Shown: in pieces, positions 28,616-38,004 of the stretch
Layout of the letters: each line of letters opens with the position of its first letter
Position numbering within the stretch: the stretch's first letter is position 1
NCBI RefSeq assembly: GCF_016919165.1
Contig: NZ_JAFFPS010000010.1
Location: 124,001 to 188,000 of the forward strand
Direction: 5' to 3'
DNA length: 64,000 bases
Origin: Leptospira chreensis
Lineage (GTDB): Bacteria > Spirochaetota > Leptospiria > Leptospirales > Leptospiraceae
Notes under the pieces: model-generated
What the model saw: the letters and a program-made list of their open reading frames with translations, nothing else
What the model was told of the DNA's origin: nothing
Databases searched by the model: none
Position numbers and translations under genes: made by a program

Positions 28616-29476
28616 CTATTGGATTGGGATATAAATTTCAGATTCTGGATTTGTACTCGATTGGAAGCGGTCATCAAACAAATCAAAATCGTCGCTAAAT
28701 TCCCTTTCATAACCTGTATTCGGCATCCAAGTTCCGTAAATGTATTTCCATCCATTAAGAATGTCTAAATTTTGATTTCCTGGAACCGTAAAAACCATAT
28801 ATTTAGCAGGTTTCATTTTGTGTGTGATAAACCCATCCGGGACTTTTGTATCGGAGCTCACCTGGGCTCCGATGAGTACATCAAAGTTTTCCGCATAATC
28901 CCAGTTTGTATAGATTCCCATAAGAGAATCGCCGATTCGATTCGGAATGTCACCGGTAGTACCCGAGGCCATAAATTCGCCCCAAAATTTAGGAATGTCA
29001 ATTTCGTTCTGACACCTTTGCATTGTGGTGCGATGCGGTTTTCCCATAAGTATGAATTCATTTTTTGTTACAATTTCTGTTTTGATTTTGGAGCCATCGA
29101 TACGGATTCCATCACGCATAGAATCAATTTCTAGTTTGGGAAAATTTCTATGTTCCAATACTTTTCTATAATCCGATGGATTTTGACCGTATTCCGTACG
29201 AAATGCACGAAGGAAGGACTCGGGAGTTGTATAATGGTATTTTAGAGCAATATCGATAATTTTATCTTTTCCAAGAATGAGATCATTCCCGGCTTCCGTC
29301 AGTCTTCGTTTTTTTAAATACGTATAAACCGAATACCCGGTTACATATCGAAATATTCTTTGAAAATGCCATCGGGATTGGAATGCATTTTTAGATACAT
29401 CCTCTACACTGATATCATCTCTTAGGTGTTTTTCAATAAAGTTTACGGCAAGTTTGATATGATCGTAGTAGTCCAT
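28616..29476 (-). CDS. AraC-family regulator with GyrI-like effector domain
   Basis: 286 residues. The N-terminal AraC DNA-binding domain (about residues 8-105) has both helix-turn-helix motifs: VSKNAFQSRWHFQRIFRYVTG and IALKYHYTTPESFLRAFRTEYGQNP. The C-terminal GyrI-like domain (about 130-286) binds small amphipathic ligands in relatives such as Rob and BmrR-type sensors. The target is probably the downstream stand-alone GyrI-domain gene on the same strand. Only a short gap separates it from the response-regulator gene upstream. Confidence 0.85.
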   Translation of the reverse strand: MDYYDHIKLAVNFIEKHLRDDISVEDVSKNAFQSRWHFQRIFRYVTGYSVYTYLKKRRLTEAGNDLILGKDKIIDIALKYHYTTPESFLRAFRTEYGQNPSDYRKVLEHRNFPKLEIDSMRDGIRIDGSKIKTEIVTKNEFILMGKPHRTTMQRCQNEIDIPKFWGEFMASGTTGDIPNRIGDSLMGIYTNWDYAENFDVLIGAQVSSDTKVPDGFITHKMKPAKYMVFTVPGNQNLDILNGWKYIYGTWMPNTGYEREFSDDFDLFDDRFQSSTNPESEIYIPIQ

Positions 29477-29513
29477 AATTCAATACAAATGGTTCCAACT
29501 AGTTTTTTTACGA

Positions 29514-30518
29514 CTAAGGTTTGGTTTCCGTTTCTTCCGGCCATTGGTTTTTGATCTCAAGAATCTTGGGTAAAACAGAAATGAATTTTTCGACCAGAGC
29601 CGGATCAAAATGTGTTCCCGATTCCTTTTTCAAAAAATCAATAGCAGCATCCACTTCCCAAGCTTTTTTGTATGGCCGAACTGTTGTCAAGGCATCAAAC
29701 ACATCGGCAATGGCGATGATCCTTCCCTCAAGAGGAATCCCCTCTCCTTTCAATTGAAAAGGGTAACCGGTTCCATCATACTTTTCATGGTGTGTAATGG
29801 CAATGGACTTTGCCAGTTTCAGTAAACTGGAGTTGTGATCTCCAATGATCTCAGCACCAATTTGAGGATGGCGTTTCATAATCTCCCATTCTTCAGGAGT
29901 CAGTTTTCCTGGTTTCTGAATGATATGATCGGGAATTCCAATTTTTCCTACATCGTGCATGGGAGCTGCATTTAAAATTTCTTCCGCAGCCTCGGCGGAA
30001 TAACCAATGGCTAAAGCAAGGCTTTGGGAATAATGACTCATTCGAATGACATGCATTCCCGTTTCATTGTCTTTGTATTCTGAAGCCATACCCAAACGTT
30101 GTACAATTTGTAACCGAGTTGCTTTGACTTCATTTACATCCACTAAAGATAAATGATTTTTAATACGTGCTTTTACAATGGGTGGGCTTACCGGTTTGGC
30201 GATATAATCCACAGCCCCGAGTTTAAACCCTTTTTCCTCATCAACGACATCCGTTAGGGCAGTTACAAAAATCACCGGAATGTATTTTGTTTTTTCATTT
30301 GCTTTCAGAATTTTACAGACTTCATGGCCCGTCATTTCCGGCATCATCACATCTAATAAAATGAGTTCCGGCTCTTGTGATTCAGCTAGTTCAATTCCCT
30401 TTTGCCCATCTTTAGCAAACAAAAGAGTGTAATCATTCTGCAAAATCTCATTTAATATTTGTAAATTTGTCGGTTCATCATCTACGACTAAGATGACCGG
30501 TTTTGCGTTAATTTCCAC
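29514..30518 (-). CDS. response regulator with HD-GYP phosphodiesterase output
   Basis: 334 residues. Receiver domain at about 8-122 with DDE acidic pocket, phosphoacceptor Asp in LLDVMMPE and the conserved Lys in AKPVSP. HD-GYP domain at about 140-325 with MHDVGKIGIPD and HHEKYDGTGYP, all metal and GYP residues intact, so active hydrolysis of cyclic di-GMP is expected. The start overlaps the end of the hybrid kinase gene by 11 bases, indicating one operon and a direct phosphotransfer pair. Confidence 0.93.
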   Translation of the reverse strand: MEINAKPVILVVDDEPTNLQILNEILQNDYTLLFAKDGQKGIELAESQEPELILLDVMMPEMTGHEVCKILKANEKTKYIPVIFVTALTDVVDEEKGFKLGAVDYIAKPVSPPIVKARIKNHLSLVDVNEVKATRLQIVQRLGMASEYKDNETGMHVIRMSHYSQSLALAIGYSAEAAEEILNAAPMHDVGKIGIPDHIIQKPGKLTPEEWEIMKRHPQIGAEIIGDHNSSLLKLAKSIAITHHEKYDGTGYPFQLKGEGIPLEGRIIAIADVFDALTTVRPYKKAWEVDAAIDFLKKESGTHFDPALVEKFISVLPKILEIKNQWPEETETKP

Positions 30519-33500
30519 TAGGTTCTCCTGAAATTTGAAGTTTAAGTTGATTTAACTGTTTAATTGTTTTTTCAAAATCAAACTGAAGGATAGAAGATTC
30601 AATCTCCGAAATGATTTTTGTATATTCTGTTTCATACAAAAAATCATACAACTTTTTCCATTCCTTTTGGTCGACAGCACCTTTAGAAAAAGACTCAGAC
30701 AAAAGGACAATCAAATCCAATACATCGACCTTATCATCTTCCAAAAAATTCTTAGTTTGAATTTGGGAATCTTTAGTTTTTGAAATTCCACTGGCAAACT
30801 CTTCTAAAAACTGAAGGTAAGAAAGAGTAAAACTATCTTGTAAACTTTCAAAATCTGCTTTATCCAATTTAGAATTTTGTAATTTGGCTTCTAAACGGAG
30901 AGCGACATCGGCAATTGGACTGATGCCAAGGTTAGAAGAAACCCCTCTCATTTTATGCAAAAAAGCCCTTTCCTCTTCCAATTTCCCCAGATGAATTAAA
31001 CATTCTTCGATTTCGGTTTTGAAATCCTTGAAGAATCCATGCAACATCGCTACATATTTATCCAAAGATCCAAAAAGGGAAACTCCTCTCTCGGTTTGAA
31101 AGGTGTCTTTATTCAGCTGAGATGGATTTGTTTTTAGGCCTTGCGTCGATTGACCACCCAATAGTTTCTTAATTTCAAAAAACAAATCTTGGATGTCAAT
31201 TGGTTTGGAAATAAACCCATCCATACCCGCATCTTTTGCTGATTGTTTATCTTCATCAAATACACTGGCGGACAAGGCAATGATTGGTATATGAGTAGAA
31301 GTATTTTTTTCATATAAACGAATTTGGCGAGTCGCTTCCAAACCATCCATCTCAGGCATTTGGATATCCATTAAAACTAAATCAAAAGATCTGGACTTAA
31401 AAATCTCCAAAGCCTCCCTTCCGTTTTTAGCAATTTCCACCTTATGTCCATTAGATGTCATTAAGAGCTGTATGAGATCCACATTCTGTTTTACATCATC
31501 AACGATCAGTATTTCTAAACTGGGCAAATCAAATTGAATCTTTTCGCTGATTTCTAAAATAGGAACTCCCTTTTCCAAAGGAAGGGATACATAAAAATTC
31601 GAACCTACCCCTAATTCACTTTCTACCCAAATTTTTCCTTTCATCAGTTCCACTAACTGTTTGGAGATGGTAGTACCAAGACCAGTTCCTCCAAACCTTC
31701 GACTCATGGAAACATCTGCCTGAGTGAAGGGATCAAAGATTTTTTCGATTCGATCCGTTGCAATTCCAATCCCACTATCTTGGATATGAAACTGAACTTC
31801 CTTATCTTTTGCTGTGATATTGAGTTGAATAAAACCTTCTTTCGTAAATTTAATTGAGTTCCCAAGTAAGTTCGTTAAAATCTGCCTGATCCGAAGGCTA
31901 TCCCCTTTATAATAATCCTCTAGGTTTTCAGCGAGAGAATACTGAAATTGTAATCCCTTTCGTTTGGCTTCCATTCCCATTGTAGAACAAACTTGATCGA
32001 CAAGGGAAACTAAGGAAAAATCGATGATCTCTAACTCGACGGCACCACGATCCAACTTTGCAGAATTTAATACATCATTGAGCAAACGTAAAAGAGACTT
32101 AGCAGAATTTTTAATGGTTTCTAAATGGTTCTTTTGGTTTCCGAACAATTCACCGGTTAATAAAACTTCGGTAAACCCAATGATGGCATTCATTGGAGTT
32201 CTGATCTCGTGGCTCATATTGGCGAGAAACGTAGTTTTTGTAATGGCTGCCATCTCTGCCTTTTCTTTGGATTCGATCAATGCCTCTTCAATCATCCGTC
32301 GATCTGTATTGTCTAGAATCACTCCATCCAAAAATTTTACATTTCTGTCTTCATCTAAAACAAGACCACCATATTCTAATACCCAACGGATATCTCCTGA
32401 TTTTTGGATGATACGATAGTTCAGAACAAAAGTATCAGAGGTATCAATTGCATTTTGAATGATATTGGAAACATGAATTCGATCATCAGAATGGATAATT
32501 TCTGAAAATGTATGTTTGCGATCCGGTTCCAAAAAATCCCGAGAAGGATATCCGGAAAGGTTAAGTATGGAATCACTCATAAAGATAGTCGTCCAATCTT
32601 CGTCCACCAAACACCGATAAACGACTCCAGGAATATTTTGAATGAAGGACTGCATTTGTTCTTCATTAGACTTTAGTGCATTTTCAATTTTGATTCTTTC
32701 CGATATGTCACTGATAAAACCAACAAAGATATCATCTTGTGGGAGTTTGGTATGCCCAATGGCCAAACGAATCGGGAAAACAGTTCCATCTTTTTTGATT
32801 GCTTCGGTTTCTCTTCCAATCCCAATGATTTTTGCATGACCCGTTTTTAAATAATTGGCAAGGTAACCATCATGTTCACCTTGATAGGGATTCTGCATTA
32901 AAATCTTAATGTTTTCACCAATGATTTCTTGTGCCTTCCAACCAAACATTTGTTCGGCAGTGATATTAAACTCCTGCACAATCCCCTTTGTATCAATCAT
33001 AACGATCGCATCTGGAGCAGTCTCAATGATTGCTCTCAGTCTCGATTCACTTTTTTGCAGGTTATGAAAAAGGTCTTTATAACTAATAAATGCAATCGTG
33101 GCAACAGCAGACCCAATCACAAAAAAACTTCCAATCCCAACAAGAGAGGCTAAAAACAATTGGTCTGGATTGGATGTTTCCAAAATTTGATCACCAAATG
33201 TAACAAATCGAGCGGCAGCCATTCCCGTATAATGCATCCCCGAAATCGCACTTCCCATCACAACACCACTAAGAAGTGTTAGAATCGAAGTGCGAATTTT
33301 AAGATTCGAATTTTTTAATCGAAACTGAAGGAAGATAGAAGTGATGGCCAAAGAAATGGCAACTACAAGAGAAACGAGAAACAAATAAGGATCATACATT
33401 AACCTAGGCCGCATTTCCATCGCAGCCATTCCCATATAATGCATAAATCCAATTCCGGCACCAACAAGGACTCCTACCGAAATCAATTCCTTTCGTGTGA

Positions 33501-33861
33501 TCTTTTTTTTGCTTAATGTTTGTAATGCGAAAAAGGAAGCAAAGAAACTGGGAAGGATTGAAAGTATGGTGACTAATTTATTGTAAGTGACTTTTGTACA
33601 TAATTCAAAAGACATCATACCGATAAAGTGCATAGACCAAACAGCACCACCCATAGACAAACTAGAAGTGAATAGGATGGCTAACCTGGAATATTTGCTC
33701 TCCACTTTGGAGAAGCGATTCAACATATATAAGGAAATCCAGGAAGCAAATATGGAGATAAAAATGGAAAGGGAAACAAACCAATAGTTATAAGTTCCCT
33801 CAACATAACTCAATTGGTTCGAATCTAAGATAAAAAAATGTCGCAGAATATCCATTCCCAT
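30508..33861 (-). CDS. MHYT-domain hybrid sensor histidine kinase with HPt
   Basis: 1117 residues. The N-terminal seven-helix MHYT sensor (about 25-265) has its three motifs as MHFIGM, MHYMGM and MHYTGM, which are proposed to bind copper for O2, CO or NO sensing. Two PAS domains follow (from about 275 and 400), then HisKA (SHEIRTPMNAIIGF), HATPase (DSGIGIATD, GGTGLGTTISKQL), a receiver (LVLMDIQMPEMDG) and a C-terminal HPt with the phosphorylatable His in LHKMRGVSSNLG. All catalytic residues are present. The cognate HD-GYP regulator follows with overlap, linking the sensed signal to cyclic-di-GMP levels. Confidence 0.92.
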   Translation of the reverse strand: MGMDILRHFFILDSNQLSYVEGTYNYWFVSLSIFISIFASWISLYMLNRFSKVESKYSRLAILFTSSLSMGGAVWSMHFIGMMSFELCTKVTYNKLVTILSILPSFFASFFALQTLSKKKITRKELISVGVLVGAGIGFMHYMGMAAMEMRPRLMYDPYLFLVSLVVAISLAITSIFLQFRLKNSNLKIRTSILTLLSGVVMGSAISGMHYTGMAAARFVTFGDQILETSNPDQLFLASLVGIGSFFVIGSAVATIAFISYKDLFHNLQKSESRLRAIIETAPDAIVMIDTKGIVQEFNITAEQMFGWKAQEIIGENIKILMQNPYQGEHDGYLANYLKTGHAKIIGIGRETEAIKKDGTVFPIRLAIGHTKLPQDDIFVGFISDISERIKIENALKSNEEQMQSFIQNIPGVVYRCLVDEDWTTIFMSDSILNLSGYPSRDFLEPDRKHTFSEIIHSDDRIHVSNIIQNAIDTSDTFVLNYRIIQKSGDIRWVLEYGGLVLDEDRNVKFLDGVILDNTDRRMIEEALIESKEKAEMAAITKTTFLANMSHEIRTPMNAIIGFTEVLLTGELFGNQKNHLETIKNSAKSLLRLLNDVLNSAKLDRGAVELEIIDFSLVSLVDQVCSTMGMEAKRKGLQFQYSLAENLEDYYKGDSLRIRQILTNLLGNSIKFTKEGFIQLNITAKDKEVQFHIQDSGIGIATDRIEKIFDPFTQADVSMSRRFGGTGLGTTISKQLVELMKGKIWVESELGVGSNFYVSLPLEKGVPILEISEKIQFDLPSLEILIVDDVKQNVDLIQLLMTSNGHKVEIAKNGREALEIFKSRSFDLVLMDIQMPEMDGLEATRQIRLYEKNTSTHIPIIALSASVFDEDKQSAKDAGMDGFISKPIDIQDLFFEIKKLLGGQSTQGLKTNPSQLNKDTFQTERGVSLFGSLDKYVAMLHGFFKDFKTEIEECLIHLGKLEEERAFLHKMRGVSSNLGISPIADVALRLEAKLQNSKLDKADFESLQDSFTLSYLQFLEEFASGISKTKDSQIQTKNFLEDDKVDVLDLIVLLSESFSKGAVDQKEWKKLYDFLYETEYTKIISEIESSILQFDFEKTIKQLNQLKLQISGEPSGN

Positions 33862-34296
33862 TGTGTTTCCTTAGGCAGCCTAGATCCTATCATTCATTTC
33901 GGAGAAATATGGATAGTATCAATTTAGACGGGTTCTAAATTCTTAATTTTCTCGATTCGTACTAGCACTAAAAATATTCCGGCAAAATTGCCTAGAAAAG
34001 AGAGATTCGATGTCGTGATTTTCGCTATTGAGTAGAAAAACAATTCCTGCCGAATTAAAAGGCTAAACAAAAACAGAATTCGTATATCAATATATTCTTA
34101 AGTATACTACGAATGATAAACTCATTACAATCAGATCACCAAGTTCAAGTTCAAAACTCCAATCAAAAGTATACCGACTAGACCACTATACTTTCAAAAT
34201 AATAAGTAGACCAATCACTCTATAAAATCATTCAAATCTTTTGTTAAACATTCGAATTGACTTGCCTATTTTTGCACCCAAACCATATCCTTCGCT
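33862..34296. other. AT-rich intergenic region, no gene seen
   Basis: Divergent region between the hybrid kinase and the SDR gene. I see no reading frame of credible coding character. A short inverted repeat ATTCGTA / TACGAAT (about 34079-34113, long loop) is the only structure noticed. It should hold the promoters of both flanking genes, but I could not pick convincing -35/-10 pairs. Confidence 0.5.
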
Positions 34297-35049
34297 ATGG
34301 AAAAAAACTTAACTAGTAAAAATGCCATTGTTACTGGAGCCGCACTCGGAATCGGAAGAGAAACATCCCTACTTCTCGCCAAAAAAGGCGCTCACGTCAT
34401 TGTGTCCGATATCAATGAAACCGAAGGCCACCGCGTGGTTACAGAAATTACAAACTTGGGTGGTTCCGCCGAATTTATCAAATGTGATGTTACGGTAGAA
34501 GAAGAAATTATATCTCTTGTCGATCGTTTGAAATCCCAAGGAAAACGTTTGGATATTATGGTGAACAATGCAGGGATTGCCAACAAACCCACCTTTATGC
34601 ATAAGGTCACAACGGAAGTTTGGAACCGGTTACTCTTAATGGATTTAACTAGTGTCTTCTGGTGTCAAAAATATGCCACCAAACTTATGCTAGCAGATCG
34701 AATTGGCGGATCCATCATCAATGTTGCCTCCATTGCAGGGCTTGGTGCTTCGCCGAGTCTTGGTCCCTACTGCGTTGCCAAAGCCGGTGTGATTGAACTC
34801 ACTACGACCGGAGCACTTGAGGTGGCAAGGTTTGGAGTGCGGATCAATGCCGTATGCCCTGGTTGGACAGAAACTGCAATCCTGGATGTAGCTGGCGAAA
34901 GAGGAAAGGAAGCCATGGAAAAAAATATTCCTATGGGAAGACTTGGCAAACCAAACGAAGTGGCGAACTTAATCGCATTTTTAGCATCTGAGGAATCTAG
35001 TTTTATCACCGGATCGGTGTATCGGGTCGATGGCGGGACTAGGAGTTAA
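34297..35049 (+). CDS. short-chain dehydrogenase/reductase
   Basis: 250-residue NAD(P)-dependent oxidoreductase of the classical SDR type. The cofactor motif is GAALGIGRE (about residues 14-22), NNAG is at about 89-92, the catalytic Ser is in VASIAG, and the YxxxK pair is in PYCVAK (about 155-160). The ending [13 protein letters not shown] is typical of FabG/glucose-dehydrogenase-like members. Asp at the end of the second strand (SDIN) favours NAD over NADP. Substrate unknown; the flanking genes give no hint. Confidence 0.9.
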   Translation: MEKNLTSKNAIVTGAALGIGRETSLLLAKKGAHVIVSDINETEGHRVVTEITNLGGSAEFIKCDVTVEEEIISLVDRLKSQGKRLDIMVNNAGIANKPTFMHKVTTEVWNRLLLMDLTSVFWCQKYATKLMLADRIGGSIINVASIAGLGASPSLGPYCVAKAGVIELTTTGALEVARFGVRINAVCPGWTETAILDVAGERGKEAMEKNIPMGRLGKPNEVANLIAFLASEESSFITGSVYRVDGGTRS

Positions 35050-35181
35050 GGGGGATTGAATACAATTTCAAAATCCTGGTTCCCGAAGAATAGAAAGTAT
35101 CTATCAAAAATATGAACTGATCACGGTAGTAAAACTACAAAAGAGTAAATTTCAATAAACTTGGATTCGTTATAGAAACTT

Positions 35182-35592
35182 TCAATTTCCAATTTTAACG
35201 GAAATATCAAAACGGTTTTCTGGATTTTGATTTGTGAAAGACGTATCCACTTGAAAATGATAAGTTCCCGGAATAGTTGCATTAAACTTTGCGGCAGTTG
35301 CAGTATAGCTTACAATCGTTATTGGTTCAGAACCAACGGAATTAATAATCGAACCTGTGATTGGACAAGATTCAGTCATTCGATAGGAAAACGTAACCGA
35401 TCGCAAATCTTTTGCATTGGAAGAAAAATAAACCACTTGGTCTTTTTCCAAAGATACCTTGACGATGGCTGCAGGCTGAATCCATCGAAAATTGACCACC
35501 TGAAATTCTGACGTAGCATACATATAAGGAAACCGAATCTCCCGACCGTTTTCTGTAAAAACCAAACAAGTAGAAAAAGACTTTTCTCTGAT
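35182..35592 (-). pseudogene. probable 5'-damaged lipoprotein gene
   Basis: The frame encodes a beta-rich exported-looking domain (about 127 residues from the TTG at 35565, ending NRFDISVKIGN) but has no signal peptide and no ATG. Upstream it runs back in the same frame, IREKSFSTCLVF, directly to the TAA that ends the preceding 209-residue gene. FSTC resembles the end of a lipobox, and one frame over the same DNA reads KSLFLLVWFL, a signal-peptide core. So either an indel has broken a lipoprotein gene or a nonsense codon separates the two genes. A functional TTG-started cytoplasmic protein is the less likely alternative. Confidence 0.5.
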
Positions 35593-36213
35593 TTATTTAC
35601 ACATATCAGAAAAAATATCTTCGGGAGTATCGATGATTTTAGAAATATAGGAATCGTTTTCAATATCCACTTCTATAAATATTGATTGGTTGGCGTTTAT
35701 TTTAAAGTAACGATTCACATAAAAATTATAGTAATGAGGCAAATCAAAACTACGTCGATTATCGTATAATGAAAATTGATAAATATGCTCACCTACTGGA
35801 ATTGGGAAATAATTATTACAAAATTCAGAAATGGATGTTTGGTGATTTAGTTTTCTATTCGATGGGTAGTAAATCGAATTGTGAATAGAAGCGTAAGGAA
35901 TCACAGAAGAATGAATAGGGTGAGAAAAATAGAAAAATGCCATCATAAATCTGCTTTTTCCATACACAAAATTATATGAGAAACGATTGGATTGATTCTC
36001 CGGTTTCTCACCCATGACTTTCACAATGAAGTAAGTGTTTTCGTGACCCGCCAAGGGGACAGATTTAATGGTAAATTCTGTTTTCCCCCGCAATCCTGGT
36101 GACATTATTACTCCTATCAAATTCAAAGCGGCACTAGCATTAGCAGTAAGTGGATTAGAAATTCCCAATAAGACAATCACTAGAAATTTAATACAGAGAT
36201 TAATTTTCCACAT
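35593..36213 (-). CDS. hypothetical exported protein
   Basis: 206 residues from ATG 36213, which has AGGTGA six bases upstream; the GTG at 36222 is less likely. Residues 1-27 form a signal peptide ending near TANASA. The mature part is rich in Asn, Tyr and Phe, predicted mostly beta, with no family I recognise. It overlaps the end of the upstream lipoprotein gene by 14 bases, so the two are translationally coupled. Low G+C compared with most of the window suggests a lineage-specific or acquired origin. Confidence 0.65.
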   Translation of the reverse strand: MWKINLCIKFLVIVLLGISNPLTANASAALNLIGVIMSPGLRGKTEFTIKSVPLAGHENTYFIVKVMGEKPENQSNRFSYNFVYGKSRFMMAFFYFSHPIHSSVIPYASIHNSIYYPSNRKLNHQTSISEFCNNYFPIPVGEHIYQFSLYDNRRSFDLPHYYNFYVNRYFKINANQSIFIEVDIENDSYISKIIDTPEDIFSDMCK

Positions 36214-36634
36214 ACAATTCACCTAACTTAGGATCTTTTTTGATTACAAATTTATTTTTTTGGTCTTTTTCGAAATGTATATCCAGATATTTTTCAATAT
36301 CGTTCAAATAGTAACGCATGCGAACGATTTGATTTCTACAGGGAATTCTATGGGAAAAGCCTTTTTTCGGGTAAATCTTCAGAGGCAATCTATATTCAGA
36401 ATCAGGATCCGTGTGAATTCCCAATTCATCTACGACTTCTTTATCTACATCAAACACATTGTTTTGATCCAATAGAATAGATATTGATTCTATATTTTCC
36501 AACTCTCCCGATATAACCAGCAGACATAACCGATTCGCTAAATAGGGATGGTAAGCATATTGAGTGGTTATGGTTGAATCACAGTTAGCAATCACCAATA
36601 GAATCAGAATCGACAGAACAAACCGAAAATACAT
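36200..36634 (-). CDS. hypothetical lipoprotein
   Basis: 144 residues from ATG 36634, preceded by GGGGGA five bases upstream; an ATG at 36646 is also in frame. The N-terminus MYFRFVLSILILLVIANC is a lipoprotein signal peptide with lipobox VIANC. The mature domain (RLCLLVISGELENIESISI then RLPLKIYPKKGF) is beta-rich and unlike any family I know. First gene of a small unit with the 209-residue exported protein and the damaged gene after it. Confidence 0.65.
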   Translation of the reverse strand: MYFRFVLSILILLVIANCDSTITTQYAYHPYLANRLCLLVISGELENIESISILLDQNNVFDVDKEVVDELGIHTDPDSEYRLPLKIYPKKGFSHRIPCRNQIVRMRYYLNDIEKYLDIHFEKDQKNKFVIKKDPKLGELYVEN

Positions 36635-36863
36635 CAAATCCCCCATTGGAAAAGAATCGATTTAGATGTTATTATCTTTCATTAAGATAACAACAGAAAC
36701 AAATCAAGATCTCACAGCTAACTTTTGCTAAGTTTTTAATCGATTCAAACAAGACTATGGAAATAATCTATTCGATCAATGGTTTAAGAAGGAATTATGG
36801 CTCCAGAATATAACAATTCTATGACAGTGTCTTATACGAATTATCTGCTATAACAAAAAACTT

Positions 36864-36965
36864 CCGGGAAAGGGATGGGAGGGCTTGGTCTGACGAACGT
36901 CAGACGGGAGCGAACGCGCACCCCGGACAAGCCCGGGCCCCGAAAGGCAAAGATACCCGTTTGAT
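36864..36965. repeat. GC-rich structured element
   Basis: About 100 bases of strongly raised G+C in an AT-rich 385-base gap (36647-37031) that holds no gene. It contains a perfect 8-bp hairpin GTCTGACG / CGTCAGAC with a 2-base loop (36888-36905), then a run of CCCGG / CCGGG and GGGCCCC self-complementary segments. It lies downstream of flgF on the minus strand. The composition and stacked palindromes are those of a dispersed extragenic repeat or a small structured RNA. I believe similar elements recur in leptospiral genomes but cannot confirm it here. Confidence 0.55.
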
Positions 36966-37031
36966 AGAAAAGTTAAGATTTGGATTCGCAGATAAAATCT
37001 TTCGGGGATTCACCCCAAAAGAAAATTCATA

Positions 37032-37892
37032 CTATCGCATTACTTCGAACAATCGACCCAGTAAACTGTCTTGTGTTTGCATGGTTTTGGAATTGGCTTC
37101 GTAAGCGCGGTTCACTTCAATCATATCTACCATCTCAGTCACAACAGAAACATTGGAAGCCTCTAAGTATCCTTGCATGACTTGTGGGGCAAGAAGAGTG
37201 GGAAACTTGGTGGGTTCTCCCGATTCAGGAGTATCAGAATAAAACGAGTCCCCTTCTTTGTCCAGATGGCGAGGATTTTCTACCGTTCGGATTTTGATCG
37301 TATCGAGAAGGACGGGATCTTCAAATCGATTTTCGCTAAAATTGGTTCCGTCTTTGGGAGCGGTTCCGAGTTTTGCGTTGATATAGATCTCTCCATTTTC
37401 TTTCACAAGAAAATTGCCTTGGTTCACTTGGATGGGACCTTTTTCTCCGAGAAGAGGAAATCCTTGCGGAGTCACAACAAATCCATTTTTATCTAAAACA
37501 AAACTTCCGCTCCGAGTGAGGCGCTCTCCACGATTAGTGAGAACGGAAAAGAAAGCAGGTTTTTCCATACCGGGCTGGTCTTGGATCATCAAATCAAAGA
37601 TATTATCCGTTTTTTTCACAGAACCTTGGTCGAAGCGAGTGTAAACTTCATTCACTTCGGCACCAAACCCTAGTTTCCCGACCACGGGAGAAGTATCAAA
37701 GGAACCCATTGGGGTTTTACCAATTCCATCTTCAGAATAACGATGGAGTAACATTTCAGGAAAGGTTTTGAAAACGGTCGTATCTTTTTTGAATGCGGTT
37801 TTATCCACATTGGCCAAATTGTTGGCGATCACATCCATTCTTACTTGTTGGGAAATCATCCCGTTGGCGCCTGTATAGAGTCCTCGTAACAT
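37032..37892 (-). CDS. flgF: flagellar basal-body rod protein FlgF-like
   Basis: 286 residues of the rod/hook family. The N-terminal [37 protein letters not shown] and the C-terminal [43 protein letters not shown] segments form the axial coiled coil, with FlgF/FlgG-type beta domain between. In spirochaetes this protein is sometimes called FlhO. It stands apart from the flgG operon in this window. A TTTCTTTCGG sequence 17 bases before the start resembles the motif ahead of flgG and flgJ. Confidence 0.88.
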   Translation of the reverse strand: MLRGLYTGANGMISQQVRMDVIANNLANVDKTAFKKDTTVFKTFPEMLLHRYSEDGIGKTPMGSFDTSPVVGKLGFGAEVNEVYTRFDQGSVKKTDNIFDLMIQDQPGMEKPAFFSVLTNRGERLTRSGSFVLDKNGFVVTPQGFPLLGEKGPIQVNQGNFLVKENGEIYINAKLGTAPKDGTNFSENRFEDPVLLDTIKIRTVENPRHLDKEGDSFYSDTPESGEPTKFPTLLAPQVMQGYLEASNVSVVTEMVDMIEVNRAYEANSKTMQTQDSLLGRLFEVMR

Positions 37893-37909
37893 ACCTTTCC
37901 TACCTATAG

Positions 37910-37921
37910 TTTCTTTCGGTC
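37910..37921 (-). promoter_or_regulatory. possible flagellar -10-like motif before flgF
   Basis: Minus-strand GACCGAAAGAAA, one base different from the CCGATAGAAA core found ahead of flgG and flgJ. It recalls the GCCGATAA -10 of sigma-28 promoters, but no clear TAAA -35 is seen. Confidence 0.3.
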
Positions 37922-38004
37922 AGATCTGCCAATTCCCCAAGAGAAAATGCGACATAGTCAAAAAAGAGTTGAAGTTTTCGTGAAAATTCATAGAAAAGAA
38001 GGAC

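Noticed and set aside
35376..35663. 95-residue frame overlapping the damaged lipoprotein gene
   Set aside because: Mostly a shadow of the ends of the two real frames; used only as evidence that a signal-peptide-like stretch exists one frame over.
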